From positions 1 through 41,954 of IMG/VR virus record IMGVR_UViG_3300022744_000012: a DNA stretch of 41,954 bases; one strand, written 5' to 3'. Below are positions 1 to 5,814 of this stretch, piece after piece (position 1 is the first letter of the stretch; every line of letters starts with the position of its first letter). The DNA comes from a virus. The notes under the pieces were generated by a model. That model was given only the letters and a program-made list of their open reading frames with translations. It did no database searches and had not been told where the DNA came from. A program made the position numbers and the translations under genes.

Positions 1-127
1 GTCGTAGCCGCGCAGGTAGGCGTCGGCAACCGCCTGAATTTCGACGCTCGTCGTCCAAACGGACTCGGTGCCGTCTGTGACGCGCACTGCCGAGTCATCG
101 CGCTCGGTGCTGGTGAAGGTGATCGTG
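1..127. repeat. 127-bp terminal direct repeat (circular join), left copy
   Basis: The first 127 bases are identical to 41828-41954. A coding frame on the minus strand runs uninterrupted through the repeat when one copy is removed, so the molecule is circular (or circularly permuted) with a unit of 41,827 bp. The length 127 equals a common maximum k-mer of short-read assemblers, so the repeat is most likely an assembly overlap and not a biological terminal repeat. Confidence 0.95.
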
Positions 128-132
128 CTCAT
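1..132 (-). CDS. 5' part of 80-aa hypothetical early protein crossing the circle join
   Basis: The ATG at 130-132 opens a frame beginning MSTITFTSTERDDSAVRVTD that runs off base 1 and continues at 41827 down to a stop at 41717, giving an 80-residue protein. The sequence is acidic, with no membrane segment or recognised domain. It is the second gene after the operator-bearing promoter at 446-473, downstream of the 60-aa gene at 214-396. Two GC-rich hairpins lie between those two genes. Its small size and early position fit a host-takeover or counter-defence protein, but no function can be assigned. Confidence 0.7.
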   Translation of the reverse strand, partial: MSTITFTSTERDDSAVRVTDGTESVWTTSVEIQAVADAYLRGYD

Positions 133-165
133 GGTGCTCTCCGGTGGTGTTGGCTGATCGGTGCA

Positions 166-206
166 GCGGCTCGCGCCGCACTGAGCAGCCAGCCCGCGAG
201 GGCTGG
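166..206 (-). other. Two tandem intergenic hairpins
   Basis: Between the genes at 214-396 and 132/41717 the minus-strand transcript can form two perfect hairpins: a 7-bp stem CCAGCCC/GGGCTGG (189-206, loop of 4) and a 5-bp stem GCGGC/GCCGC (166-179). Neither is followed by a T run, so simple intrinsic termination is unlikely. They may be transcript-stabilising or processing elements. Confidence 0.5.
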
Positions 207-213
207 TGCTGAC

Positions 214-396
214 TCATACCGACCTGACTTCGACGGTGTTTCCGCCGAACTCGTCAGCACGCTCAACCATATCGGACCAGTCGCGGTATCCGGCATCGCT
301 GGCGAATGCATCCTGCGCCTGCTCGACCGTTTCGGCCGACCATTCGCCGAAGTCGATGCCATTGGCGCTGAAGTTGAAGGTAGTGGTGGCGGTCAT
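214..396 (-). CDS. 60-aa hypothetical early protein
   Basis: This is the first gene downstream of the strong leftward promoter at 446-473. It encodes an acidic 60-residue protein starting MTATTTFNFSANGIDFGEW, with aromatic residues spread along its length (FGEW, YRDW) and no membrane segment. A GGAGAGACACC stretch lies just upstream of the ATG as a ribosome-binding site. It has no recognised domain. Being promoter-proximal and tiny, it is a candidate early effector (inference from position only). Confidence 0.7.
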   Translation of the reverse strand: MTATTTFNFSANGIDFGEWSAETVEQAQDAFASDAGYRDWSDMVERADEFGGNTVEVRSV

Positions 397-445
397 GGTG
401 TCTCTCCTGTTTGCGGGTCTTGCCTCGTGCTCAACCCATGACTGC

Positions 446-473
446 AGTGTATCACTGTGGTGATACGTGTCAA
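446..473 (-). promoter_or_regulatory. Sigma70-like leftward promoter with embedded palindromic operator
   Basis: On the minus strand a perfect -35 (TTGACA, 468-473) is followed by a 16-base spacer and a -10 TACACT (446-451). The spacer and -10 are covered by a perfect inverted repeat GTATCAC-TGTG-GTGATAC at 449-466, an arrangement in which a bound dimeric repressor would exclude RNA polymerase. It drives the genes at 214-396, then across the circle join into 41717 and probably the PAPS-reductase and antirepressor genes. The Cro-like protein encoded at 1781-1981 is an obvious candidate binder. Confidence 0.75.
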
Positions 474-483
474 CAGGTAGAGC

Positions 484-507
484 GCAAAAAGCCCGCGCGC
501 GGCGGGC
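484..507 (-). terminator. Intrinsic terminator of the leftward early operon
   Basis: The minus-strand transcript forms GCCCGC/GCGGGC (6-bp stem, 5-base loop) followed by TTTTTGCGC. It sits between the last gene of the first early operon (526-783) and the next promoter (446-473). The terminator and flanking bases are a diverged duplicate of the terminator at 38922-38944. Confidence 0.85.
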
Positions 508-525
508 CGGGTTGATGCATCTTGG

Positions 526-783
526 TCAGGCGGACGGCGTGAAGTAGTGGCACTCGCGCCCATCGACCCACGGCCGGACGAGCACGCGCACGCCAGGCAG
601 CAGCCCATCGGGCAAATCCAGGTCTGCGAGGTAGCGCTGATGCAGCGCACACTGAGATCGGCGCAGGCACGGCCGCGAGGTCGGGTCGTCTTGGCTCGGC
701 AGGCCGGCGCGGCAATGCTGGGCCTGGGGGGCAGTCTGCGCGCTCGGGCGCTGCTGGCAGGAGCTGAAATTGCGGCTGCTCAT
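526..783 (-). CDS. 85-aa basic hypothetical protein, last gene of early operon
   Basis: The ATG overlaps the stop of the upstream gene (ATGA, 780-783). The product is 85 residues, rich in Arg, Pro and Gln, and starts MSSRNFSSCQQRPSAQ. It has several Cys (SSCQQ, QHCRAG, RPCLRR, QCALHQ, GRECHY) that could bind a metal, but no standard zinc motif. The first 15 residues closely match a 16-aa peptide encoded at 38957-39007, and the 3' flank plus terminator are also duplicated there. Function unknown. Confidence 0.6.
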   Translation of the reverse strand: MSSRNFSSCQQRPSAQTAPQAQHCRAGLPSQDDPTSRPCLRRSQCALHQRYLADLDLPDGLLPGVRVLVRPWVDGRECHYFTPSA

Positions 784-1223
784 GATGCGTCCTTGGCGAC
801 GTTGCGCAGCCGCTGTTCCAGCTCGGCCACGCGGCCGCGCAGCGCGTCACGCTCGGCGATGGCAATGTCCGCCAGTCCCTCGGCGGCGTCACATTGCTCA
901 CGCGCGTTTGTGATGACCCATGCCGCGATATCGGGCCACTCGGCCGGGGCGTTTTGATGCCAGTCCTTGAAATCGGCCGGCATGATGGCGGTCAGCGTCG
1001 CGCGCCACTTGTCCACCTCGGTGCGCAGCCGGTCACGCTCGGCGATCAGCTCGGCCATGCGCTGCACATGCCCGCCATCGGTCGGTTTGGTGCAGCTGTC
1101 GCACGTCGCCGGCATGCCGCAGCACACCGGCTCCAGGCCGCGCGATTTGTGCAACTCAGCCCGGGCGCGCTGCGCCTGCTCGATCTCGGCGCGGTGTGCT
1201 AGGCTGTTGATGATGTCGGTCAT
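780..1223 (-). CDS. 147-aa coiled-coil phage protein with Cys cluster
   Basis: The start ATG overlaps the upstream stop (ATGA at 1220-1223) and gives MTDIINSLAHRAEIEQAQRA. Residues about 30-45 hold a Cys-rich segment (PVCCGMPATCDSCTKP) that may bind zinc. Long heptad-like helices follow (RMAELIAERDRLRTEVDKW and, near the C-terminus, RDALRGRVAELEQRLR), predicting a coiled coil. Proteins of this mixed type are common and uncharacterised in phages of Burkholderiales-like hosts. Function unknown. Confidence 0.65.
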   Translation of the reverse strand: MTDIINSLAHRAEIEQAQRARAELHKSRGLEPVCCGMPATCDSCTKPTDGGHVQRMAELIAERDRLRTEVDKWRATLTAIMPADFKDWHQNAPAEWPDIAAWVITNAREQCDAAEGLADIAIAERDALRGRVAELEQRLRNVAKDAS

Positions 1224-1453
1224 TTCGTCGCTCCTTCTGCCGGCTTCGCGCCGGCACAATTGCCACAGCACCAATGCAGCCCGCCCCAGCAGCGGATTTT
1301 TCTGCCGGCGCTTTGCGGGCGGTGCTGACCACATTTGAAACAGCTTATCGTTGCGCCGGCGCCGGTCAGCGGCGAGGTTCCGCGGAATGTCTGGATTCCG
1401 GTCGGTGCGTGGCCGGGCTTGCTTGTGCCGGCGTGTCGAAGCGGGTTGCTCAT
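1220..1453 (-). CDS. 77-aa small zinc-ribbon-like protein
   Basis: The frame starting MSNPLRHAGTSKPGH overlaps the preceding stop by ATGA (1450-1453). It carries two CxxC-type knuckles: CFKCG near residue 38 and CCGNC near residue 65, spaced as in a small zinc ribbon, with basic residues between (RPQSAGRKIRCWGG). It is probably a nucleic-acid or protein adaptor binding one zinc. It sits in an operon of tiny Cys-rich proteins downstream of the Cro-like gene. The molecular role is not known. Confidence 0.65.
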   Translation of the reverse strand: MSNPLRHAGTSKPGHAPTGIQTFRGTSPLTGAGATISCFKCGQHRPQSAGRKIRCWGGLHWCCGNCAGAKPAEGATK

Positions 1454-1575
1454 GTCGTCACCTGCAGTTTGTTGCACTTGTCGATGACCAGCGTTGCCGG
1501 CCGGCTCAGGCTCATCAGTGTGTGACAGCTGATGACGCTGATTGCTAGAGCAGCGATGATGATGCAGCGGCTCAT
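1450..1575 (-). CDS. 41-aa putative small lipoprotein
   Basis: A short frame (MSRCIIIAALAISVISCHTL...) has a hydrophobic stretch of about 13 residues ending in V-I-S-C, which fits a lipobox with Cys17 as the modified residue; about 24 residues would remain outside the inner membrane. It is joined to both neighbours by ATGA overlaps (1450-1453 and 1572-1575), which supports translation. Early phage lipoproteins can act in superinfection exclusion; this is inference from type and position. A transmembrane peptide is the alternative. Confidence 0.55.
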   Translation of the reverse strand: MSRCIIIAALAISVISCHTLMSLSRPATLVIDKCNKLQVTT

Positions 1576-1784
1576 GCTCCCGGCTCCCACTGGCTGTAGC
1601 CGAGCGTTTGCCAGCACGTGGCACACGGCTCATGCGTTGCATGCACAGCGATGTGCTCGCACGTATTGCAGCCGCGCTCGACATCCGGCGTGGGTGGCGC
1701 AGTGTCGTCAAAATGCAGCGGGTTCGGCTGCCGGCAGGCGCTCGACTGGTGGCCTGATCGGCCGCATCTGATGCATTGCTTCAC
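1572..1784 (-). CDS. 70-aa zinc-knuckle / double CxxC protein
   Basis: The GTG start at 1782-1784 overlaps the regulator's stop (GTGA) and is preceded by AAGGAG nine bases upstream. Residues 4-17 form a CCHC zinc knuckle (C-x2-C-x4-H-x4-C, CIRCGRSGHQSSAC). The C-terminal half has two more CxxC pairs (CNTC, CATC). Such knuckles bind single-stranded nucleic acid. Its place directly behind the regulator suggests an early regulatory or host-interaction role, with no specific function known. Confidence 0.65.
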   Translation of the reverse strand: MKQCIRCGRSGHQSSACRQPNPLHFDDTAPPTPDVERGCNTCEHIAVHATHEPCATCWQTLGYSQWEPGA

Positions 1785-1981
1785 GGCGTCTTTCTCCTTG
1801 CGATGTGCGGCCAAATAGCCGATAGGGTGTCCAGCCTCGGGTTGGGGTTGTCGCTGTACCGCAGCCGGCGCACCGTCTGAAACGGCACACCAGACCTGTC
1901 GGCCAGCCCTCGCATTTCGCCAGCCGTCATGCCAGCCAGCTTTGCGCGCAGATCCGCTGCGCTCGGCGGTTTTGTTGCCAT
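1781..1981 (-). CDS. 66-aa Cro/CI-type helix-turn-helix regulator
   Basis: The sequence MATKPPSAADLRAKLAGM leads into a helix-turn-helix: helices around GEMRGLADRSG and VPFQTVRRLRYS (recognition helix), then TLSAIWPHIA. The size matches single-domain Cro-like proteins, with no C-terminal protease or dimer domain, so it is not a classical cleavable CI. The ATG at 1979-1981 is chosen because a -10 box (1987-1992) ends five bases upstream, making a leaderless message likely; an in-frame ATG at 2003-2005 would lie upstream of the -10. It probably binds the repeats at 2026-2075 and perhaps the palindrome at 449-466. Confidence 0.75.
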   Translation of the reverse strand: MATKPPSAADLRAKLAGMTAGEMRGLADRSGVPFQTVRRLRYSDNPNPRLDTLSAIWPHIARRKTP

Positions 1982-1986
1982 GCCCG

Positions 1987-2015
1987 ACTGTATCGCATGC
2001 GACACTGATGCGCAA
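1987..2015 (-). promoter_or_regulatory. Leftward promoter for the regulator, probable leaderless start
   Basis: Minus strand: TTGCGC (2010-2015), 17-base spacer, TACAGT (1987-1992). The regulator's ATG begins six bases after the -10, where transcription would start, so the mRNA would lack a leader, as lambda cI does from PRM. The same TTGCGC-N17 arrangement occurs in the replication promoter at 38881-38909. Confidence 0.55.
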
Positions 2016-2025
2016 GCCTGGTTAG

Positions 2026-2075
2026 TGCATCATGTGACACGTTCGGCTGTTGACATGCCGTGCATGATGTGACAC
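2026..2075. repeat. Pair of 15-bp direct repeats, candidate operators
   Basis: TGCATCATGTGACAC (2026-2040) and TGCATGATGTGACAC (2061-2075) differ at one base and start 35 bp apart. One lies between the two divergent -35 boxes and the other covers the spacer of the rightward promoter. Their reverse complements contain GTGTCAC, close to the GTATCAC half-sites at 449-466, so one regulator may bind all of them (inference). Confidence 0.6.
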
Positions 2076-2078
2076 AGT
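2050..2078 (+). promoter_or_regulatory. Rightward promoter for the recombination operon
   Basis: A perfect -35 TTGACA (2050-2055) is followed at 17 bases by a poor -10, CACAGT (2073-2078). The second operator-like repeat (2061-2075) sits in the spacer. Transcription would start near 2085, beside a small TGCCG/CGGCA hairpin (2078-2090), about 35 bases before the pentapeptide gene. Confidence 0.5.
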
Positions 2079-2119
2079 GCCGACACGGCAGCAAGCCGGA
2101 TGCACAGACGGAGAGACAG

Positions 2120-2998
2120 ATGACGAGCGTGAAGATAATGAGCCGCTGGGACAGCGCAAAGGTGCTGTTCGAGCACGACGCCGCCGACGAGCGCATGTCC
2201 GCAGGGCTGTCGGTGCGCGACGCACTTGAAGAGGCTGCTGTCAGCGGCGCCAATCTGAGCGGCGCCAATCTGAGCGGCGCCAATCTGAGCGGCGCCAATC
2301 TGCGCGGCGCCAATCTGATCGGCGCCAATCTGAGCGACGCCAATCTGAGCGACGCCAATCTGAGCGGCGCCTATCTGATCGGCGCCAATCTGCGCGACGC
2401 CTATCTGAGCGACGCCTATCTGAGCGACGCCAATCTGAGCGGCGCCAATCTGAGCGACGCCAATCTGAGCGACGCCAATCTGAGCGACGCCAATCTGAGC
2501 GGCGCCAATCTGAGCGGCGCCAATCTGAGCGACGCCAATCTGAGCGACGCCAATCTGCGCGGCGCCTATCTGCGCGGCGCCTATCTGCGCGACGCCAATC
2601 TGATCGGCGCCAATCTGCGCGGCGCCTATCTGAGCGACGCCTATCTGAGCGACGCCAATCTGAGCGGCGCCAATCTGCGCGACGCCAATCTGCGCGGCGC
2701 CAATCTGCGCGACGCCAATCTGCGCGGCGCGAAGTGGTCCGATTCTATCGTCATCACTAGAGCACCGCTGCAAATCAGCGGCCTGCACTGGGACGTGACC
2801 ATCCTGGACGGCTACATGCAGATCGGCTGCCAGCTGCACGCCCTGGCCGACTGGGGCGCATTCGGCGATGAGCAGATCGCAGCCATGGGCGGACGTGACG
2901 CGCTGCGATTTTGGCGCGCAAACAAAGCTGCGCTGCTGGCTCTTGCGGCGGCCGATGGCCGCGGTGTCCCGGCGCAGGCCGGTATCGAGGAGGCCTGA
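2120..2998 (+). CDS. Pentapeptide-repeat protein
   Basis: This 292-aa protein is the first gene of the rightward operon; the ATG at 2120 follows GGAGAG. After about 40 residues containing [13 protein letters not shown] come 32 uninterrupted pentapeptides of the form A(N/Y)L(S/R/I)(G/D), predicting a long quadrilateral right-handed beta-helix. The C-terminal cap of about 90 residues ([19 protein letters not shown]...[17 protein letters not shown]) is a tail seen in phage members of the family. Some pentapeptide proteins mimic DNA and inhibit gyrase, but here the function is open. The repeat coding DNA is a perfect 15-bp tandem array. Confidence 0.85.
   Translation: MTSVKIMSRWDSAKVLFEHDAADERMSAGLSVRDALEEAAVSGANLSGANLSGANLSGANLRGANLIGANLSDANLSDANLSGAYLIGANLRDAYLSDAYLSDANLSGANLSDANLSDANLSDANLSGANLSGANLSDANLSDANLRGAYLRGAYLRDANLIGANLRGAYLSDAYLSDANLSGANLRDANLRGANLRDANLRGAKWSDSIVITRAPLQISGLHWDVTILDGYMQIGCQLHALADWGAFGDEQIAAMGGRDALRFWRANKAALLALAAADGRGVPAQAGIEEA
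2243..2722 (+). repeat. 32 x 15-bp coding minisatellite without synonymous variation
   Basis: There are thirty-two consecutive 15-bp units with no indel. Each unit is [AGC, CGC or ATC]-[GGC or GAC]-GCC-[AAT or TAT]-CTG. Only four base positions vary, and every change alters an amino acid; third positions and the GCC and CTG codons are invariant. The opposite strand is open through the array only because the unit length is a multiple of three. Confidence 0.95.
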
Positions 2999-3000
2999 GC

Positions 3001-3342
3001 ATGAGCCAAATCAACCATCTGCAGCGGCCCGAAATGGCAACAACGCCAGCCATTCCGACAGGCTGGAACAGCTTCAAGGCGTATGTCTATGTTGTGGCCT
3101 ACAACGATCTCGGCGACGAGGATGGCTACGAATGGGCTGTCTACGTGCGCGGCGTTGACATCAGTGCACTCATGGAAGAGTGCGGAGCTGTCGAGCGCCC
3201 GCCGAAGTGGATTGACGAACTGGTGCTGGCCGACATCGAGCGGCGGCGCACCATCGAGGCGGACGACGCCGACGAGTTCGCCGAACTCGGCGGCATGCCG
3301 ATCCCACCGACTTACTTCGACGCCATCGACGCGAGGGGCTGA
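3001..3342 (+). CDS. 113-aa acidic hypothetical protein
   Basis: The ATG at 3001 follows GAGGAGG with seven-base spacing. The protein (MSQINHLQRPEMATTP...) contains a central aromatic segment (SFKAYVYVVAYNDLGDEDGYEW) and an acidic second half (IEADDADEFAELGG). No domain is recognised. It lies three bases after the pentapeptide gene, so it is co-transcribed. A small acidic protein at the head of an early operon could be a DNA mimic or inhibitor, which is speculation. Confidence 0.65.
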   Translation: MSQINHLQRPEMATTPAIPTGWNSFKAYVYVVAYNDLGDEDGYEWAVYVRGVDISALMEECGAVERPPKWIDELVLADIERRRTIEADDADEFAELGGMPIPPTYFDAIDARG

Positions 3343-3343
3343 C

Positions 3344-3691
3344 ATGCGCACCACTGAAATGCACCGCTTGGTCGGCGCCGAGTCGACCATCCGCGCCGAG
3401 CTGGAAGCCGCGCGCATCAAAAACCGGCAGCAGCCGGCCCCGGTTGGGCTTGACCTGCAGGGCCGCCGTGCCACGCGGCCGGCGCCGCTGTGGGCCGACA
3501 CCGAGATCGAGCCCGACGACCGCATCGAGCTGGCCAACGGCCAGACGCGCAGCGCGGCCGAGGTCTATCACTCTGCAGATGTGCAGCGCGCCGCGTGCTG
3601 GCTGCGCATCCGCGCCGCACTGTGCGAAGCGGCGTGGTGGCTGGCCGTACCGGTCGCCACCGCCTGCGCCTACGCCCTGGCCAAGAACTGA
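3344..3691 (+). CDS. 115-aa hypothetical protein with C-terminal membrane segment
   Basis: It starts MRTTEMHRLVGAESTIRAEL with GAGGGG six bases upstream. The middle part is acidic and polar (IEPDDRIELANGQTRSAAEVYHSADVQRAACWLRIRAAL). The last 22 residues (AAWWLAVPVATACAYALAKN) form one probable transmembrane helix, so it may be a tail-anchored inner-membrane protein. Function unknown. Confidence 0.65.
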   Translation: MRTTEMHRLVGAESTIRAELEAARIKNRQQPAPVGLDLQGRRATRPAPLWADTEIEPDDRIELANGQTRSAAEVYHSADVQRAACWLRIRAALCEAAWWLAVPVATACAYALAKN

Positions 3692-3842
3692 TCCCATGCC
3701 ATCCAGGCCAACCGGCACGCGCATCGGGGTCTGGACTGGTGCCGGAGCACCCCCGGCGAGTGAAACGGCTCTGCACCGTGACAAATGCGCACGCAGCGAC
3801 TGGCCCACGAGACGGGCTGCCATTGACAGCACAGGAGCAGAG

Positions 3843-3965
3843 ATGACCAAGACGGGCAAGACGGCCGCACAGCGGCTGCAACGAGCGGCGCGGCTGCGTT
3901 CGCACATGCTGGCGCTGCGCGAGTTCGCGCGGATGTTTGGTGAATACGGCCCGGCGCCGTTCTGA
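3843..3965 (+). CDS. 40-aa basic hypothetical protein
   Basis: The ATG at 3843 has a good ribosome-binding site (CAGGAGCAGAG). The product (MTKTGKTAAQRLQRAARLRS...GEYGPAPF) is basic and mostly helical. The same frame is open further upstream, and an ATG at 3696 would give 89 residues, but no ribosome-binding site is seen there. It ends eight bases before the Rad52-like gene. Function unknown. Confidence 0.5.
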   Translation: MTKTGKTAAQRLQRAARLRSHMLALREFARMFGEYGPAPF

Positions 3966-3972
3966 GGTGGAT

Positions 3973-4647
3973 ATGACAAAAATGGATCTTTGGTCGCGCG
4001 CCTTTACGACCGACCCAGAAGCAGTCAAGCCGATCACTGGAAAGCAGTACAACGGCAACAGCCCGAAACCGTATTGGATTGTCGAAAGGCTCACGGCAGA
4101 GTTTGGCCCATGCGGGATCGGATGGGGCTTCTCAATCCTGAATGAACGGTTTGAACGGTTTGGCGATGGTGTCAATGCAGAGTCTTTGCATGTGGCTATC
4201 GTGAGATTTTGGTACGTCCTAGGTGGACAGCGTGGCGAGCTTGAGCAAATCGGGCAGACCAGAGCCAGCTACACGACAAGCAAGGGAAAATTCTTGGTTG
4301 ACGAGGATGCGCCGAAAAAATCTGTTACTGACGCTCTGGTGAAATGCGCGAGCTACCTTGGGTTTGCCGGAGACATATTCAGCGGCCGATGGGATGACTC
4401 AAAATACATCGAAACAGCCGCACAAGAATGGGCCGACCGCAAGCGCGCCAACGACCCACGCCGCGCTGCGTGGCTTGAAGAGACGGTTGCAGCAATAAAC
4501 TCAGCGCTGAATGCAGGCGAGTTGAAGCGCATAGTCGCAGAAGCTGTTGCAATCGCGAACGACAACAGCGACTCCGAAATGGTTGACAAGATCAACGCCG
4601 CGGCGAATGCGAAGGTTGCTGCGGCGAAATCAAAGGTGGCAGCATGA
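3973..4647 (+). CDS. Putative Rad52/Sak-like single-strand annealing protein
   Basis: This 224-aa protein begins after GAGGTGG. Features resemble the Rad52/ERF superfamily of phage annealing proteins: SPKPYWIVERLTAEFGPCGIGWGF near residue 30 (the W-x-E-R...FG-x-GW pattern) and KSVTDALVKCASYLGFAGDIFSGRWDDSKY near residues 110-140 (the T-DA-K-A...LG pattern). The C-terminus is an alanine-rich helix. It would anneal complementary ssDNA with the phage SSB during recombination and replication. Its codons look less GC-rich than its neighbours, suggesting separate acquisition. The family call is by motif, not alignment. Confidence 0.55.
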   Translation: MTKMDLWSRAFTTDPEAVKPITGKQYNGNSPKPYWIVERLTAEFGPCGIGWGFSILNERFERFGDGVNAESLHVAIVRFWYVLGGQRGELEQIGQTRASYTTSKGKFLVDEDAPKKSVTDALVKCASYLGFAGDIFSGRWDDSKYIETAAQEWADRKRANDPRRAAWLEETVAAINSALNAGELKRIVAEAVAIANDNSDSEMVDKINAAANAKVAAAKSKVAA

Positions 4648-5141
4648 GCAGCACGCTCGCACTACTCGCGGCAGAGCACCGCGCCGCAGCTCAGACGCTG
4701 GCGGAGCTTGGCCTGGACGATCAGACGATGGCCGACACGCTCGAGGGCATGTCGGGAGATCTGGAGCACAAAGCGCTTTCTGTCGCGCATGTTGCCCGCT
4801 CGCTCGATGCTGATGCATCTGCGGTAGAGCAGTGGGCAAAAGACGCGGCCGAAAGAGCCAAGGCGATCCGCGCCCAGGCAGACCGGCTGCGCGATTACCT
4901 GGAGCGCTCGCTTGATCTGGCCGGGATCGAGAAGGTCGAAGGGCCGGGCGTGCGGATCAGCTGGCGCAAGACCACTGCGGTGCAGATCGAGGACGCGGCG
5001 CAGATCCCTGTCGATCTGATGCGCGTCAAGCCTGCGCCGGCGCCTGAGCCGGACAAGACAGCGATTCGTGAGGCGATCAAGTCCGGCCGTGAAGTGCCGG
5101 GCGCCCGCATCACGACCGGCCGCGCTTTGCAAATCAAATGA
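4644..5141 (+). CDS. Gp157-family protein
   Basis: This 165-aa protein overlaps the annealing gene by ATGA. The layout matches the Sipho_Gp157 family: an N-terminal helical region, a coiled coil (AVEQWAKDAAERAKAIRAQADRLRDYLERSL) at about residues 60-90, then a conserved C-terminal part with VRISWRKTTAVQIED and KTAIREAIKSGREVPGARI. The family is frequent in phage recombination operons next to annealing proteins and SSB. It is thought to be linked to recombination or phage resistance, but its biochemical role is not established. Confidence 0.8.
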   Translation: MSSTLALLAAEHRAAAQTLAELGLDDQTMADTLEGMSGDLEHKALSVAHVARSLDADASAVEQWAKDAAERAKAIRAQADRLRDYLERSLDLAGIEKVEGPGVRISWRKTTAVQIEDAAQIPVDLMRVKPAPAPEPDKTAIREAIKSGREVPGARITTGRALQIK

Positions 5142-5392
5142 ACAACCGACTATCAGCGCGCGAGCGCAAGCACCTGGCGCACATCAAGTCAATGCCGTGC
5201 AGCGTGTGCGGCAATGACGGGCCGAGCGAGGCGCATCACATCCGGCAGCATGTGCAAGCGCTGTGCATCCCGCTGTGTGCGTCGTGCCACCGCAACCCGC
5301 ACAACGGGCTGCACGGCGGCCGGGCGATGTGGCGAGTGATGCGCATGGACGAGCTGGACGCGCTGGCAAAGACCATCGAGGCACTGGTATGA
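5138..5392 (+). CDS. Ref-like (RecA-dependent nuclease family) HNH protein
   Basis: This 84-aa protein overlaps Gp157 by ATGA. It has paired zinc Cys (CSVCG and CIPLCASCH), the His-His catalytic region (EAHHIRQH) and the closing HxxxxNGLHGGRAMWRVMRMDELDAL segment typical of the P1 Ref / RecA-dependent nuclease family. Phage P1 Ref cuts DNA within RecA-formed D-loops. This shorter protein has only the core nuclease domain. The position beside the annealing protein and NinB fits DNA recombination. Confidence 0.75.
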   Translation: MNNRLSARERKHLAHIKSMPCSVCGNDGPSEAHHIRQHVQALCIPLCASCHRNPHNGLHGGRAMWRVMRMDELDALAKTIEALV

Positions 5393-5814
5393 CCCGTCAG
5401 ACGTTCGCCCTGTACAACGCGCAGCAGGCATGGCAGGTTCTGCGCGACGCGGTGTGGCCGCTGGTCAAGTCGTTGACGATGGCAGAGCACCGGCTGACGC
5501 TGACGGTCGCAACAGAGAAGCGCAGCGACGCCCAGAACCGCATGCTCTGGTCGGCCCTGGGCGACCTGTCGCGGCAGATCACATGGCACGGTATGAAGCT
5601 ATCCGCCGAAGACTGGAAGTGCATGTGTACCGCGTCCCTGAAGAAGCAGCGCGCTGTGCCTGGGCTGGACGGTCAGAGCTTCGTGGTGCTGGGCCAGCCC
5701 ACTAGCACGATGACGAAAGCCGAGATGACAGAGCTGATCGACCTCATCCACTACACCGGCGCCGCGCATGATGTGCGCTGGTCGCCGGCATCAATCGCAG
5801 GAGAAACTGAATGA
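5389..5814 (+). CDS. ninB: Recombination protein NinB (lambda Orf family)
   Basis: This 141-aa protein overlaps the Ref-like gene by ATGA (5389-5392). Family hallmarks include KRSDAQNRMLWSALGDLSRQ, WHGMKLSAEDWKCMCTASLKK, a QSFVVLGQPTSTMTKAEMTELIDLI segment and the closing VRWS. Lambda Orf/NinB is a dimeric mediator that binds SSB-coated ssDNA and substitutes for RecFOR functions. Here it stands with an annealing protein, Gp157 and SSB, forming a complete recombination module. Confidence 0.88.
   Translation: MTRQTFALYNAQQAWQVLRDAVWPLVKSLTMAEHRLTLTVATEKRSDAQNRMLWSALGDLSRQITWHGMKLSAEDWKCMCTASLKKQRAVPGLDGQSFVVLGQPTSTMTKAEMTELIDLIHYTGAAHDVRWSPASIAGETE

Noticed and set aside
1-127. Biological direct terminal repeat of the virion DNA
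   Set aside because: The length equals a common assembler k-mer and the repeat lies within a small early gene, not at a packaging region near the terminase.
470-901. 143-codon minus-strand frame
   Set aside because: It overlaps two better-supported coupled genes and reads through the terminator at 484-507.
2243-2722. CRISPR array
   Set aside because: Units are 15 bp without unique spacers and encode pentapeptides; there are no cas genes.
2243-2722. Diversity-generating retroelement target
   Set aside because: Variation includes A-to-C, A-to-T and A-to-G but also G-to-T, and no reverse transcriptase or template repeat was found in the genome.
2030-2839. Long minus-strand open frame (repeats of AQIGA/VAQIG) through the pentapeptide array
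   Set aside because: It exists only because the 15-bp unit has no stop in this frame. No ribosome-binding site, and the plus-strand gene has a known family on both sides of the array.
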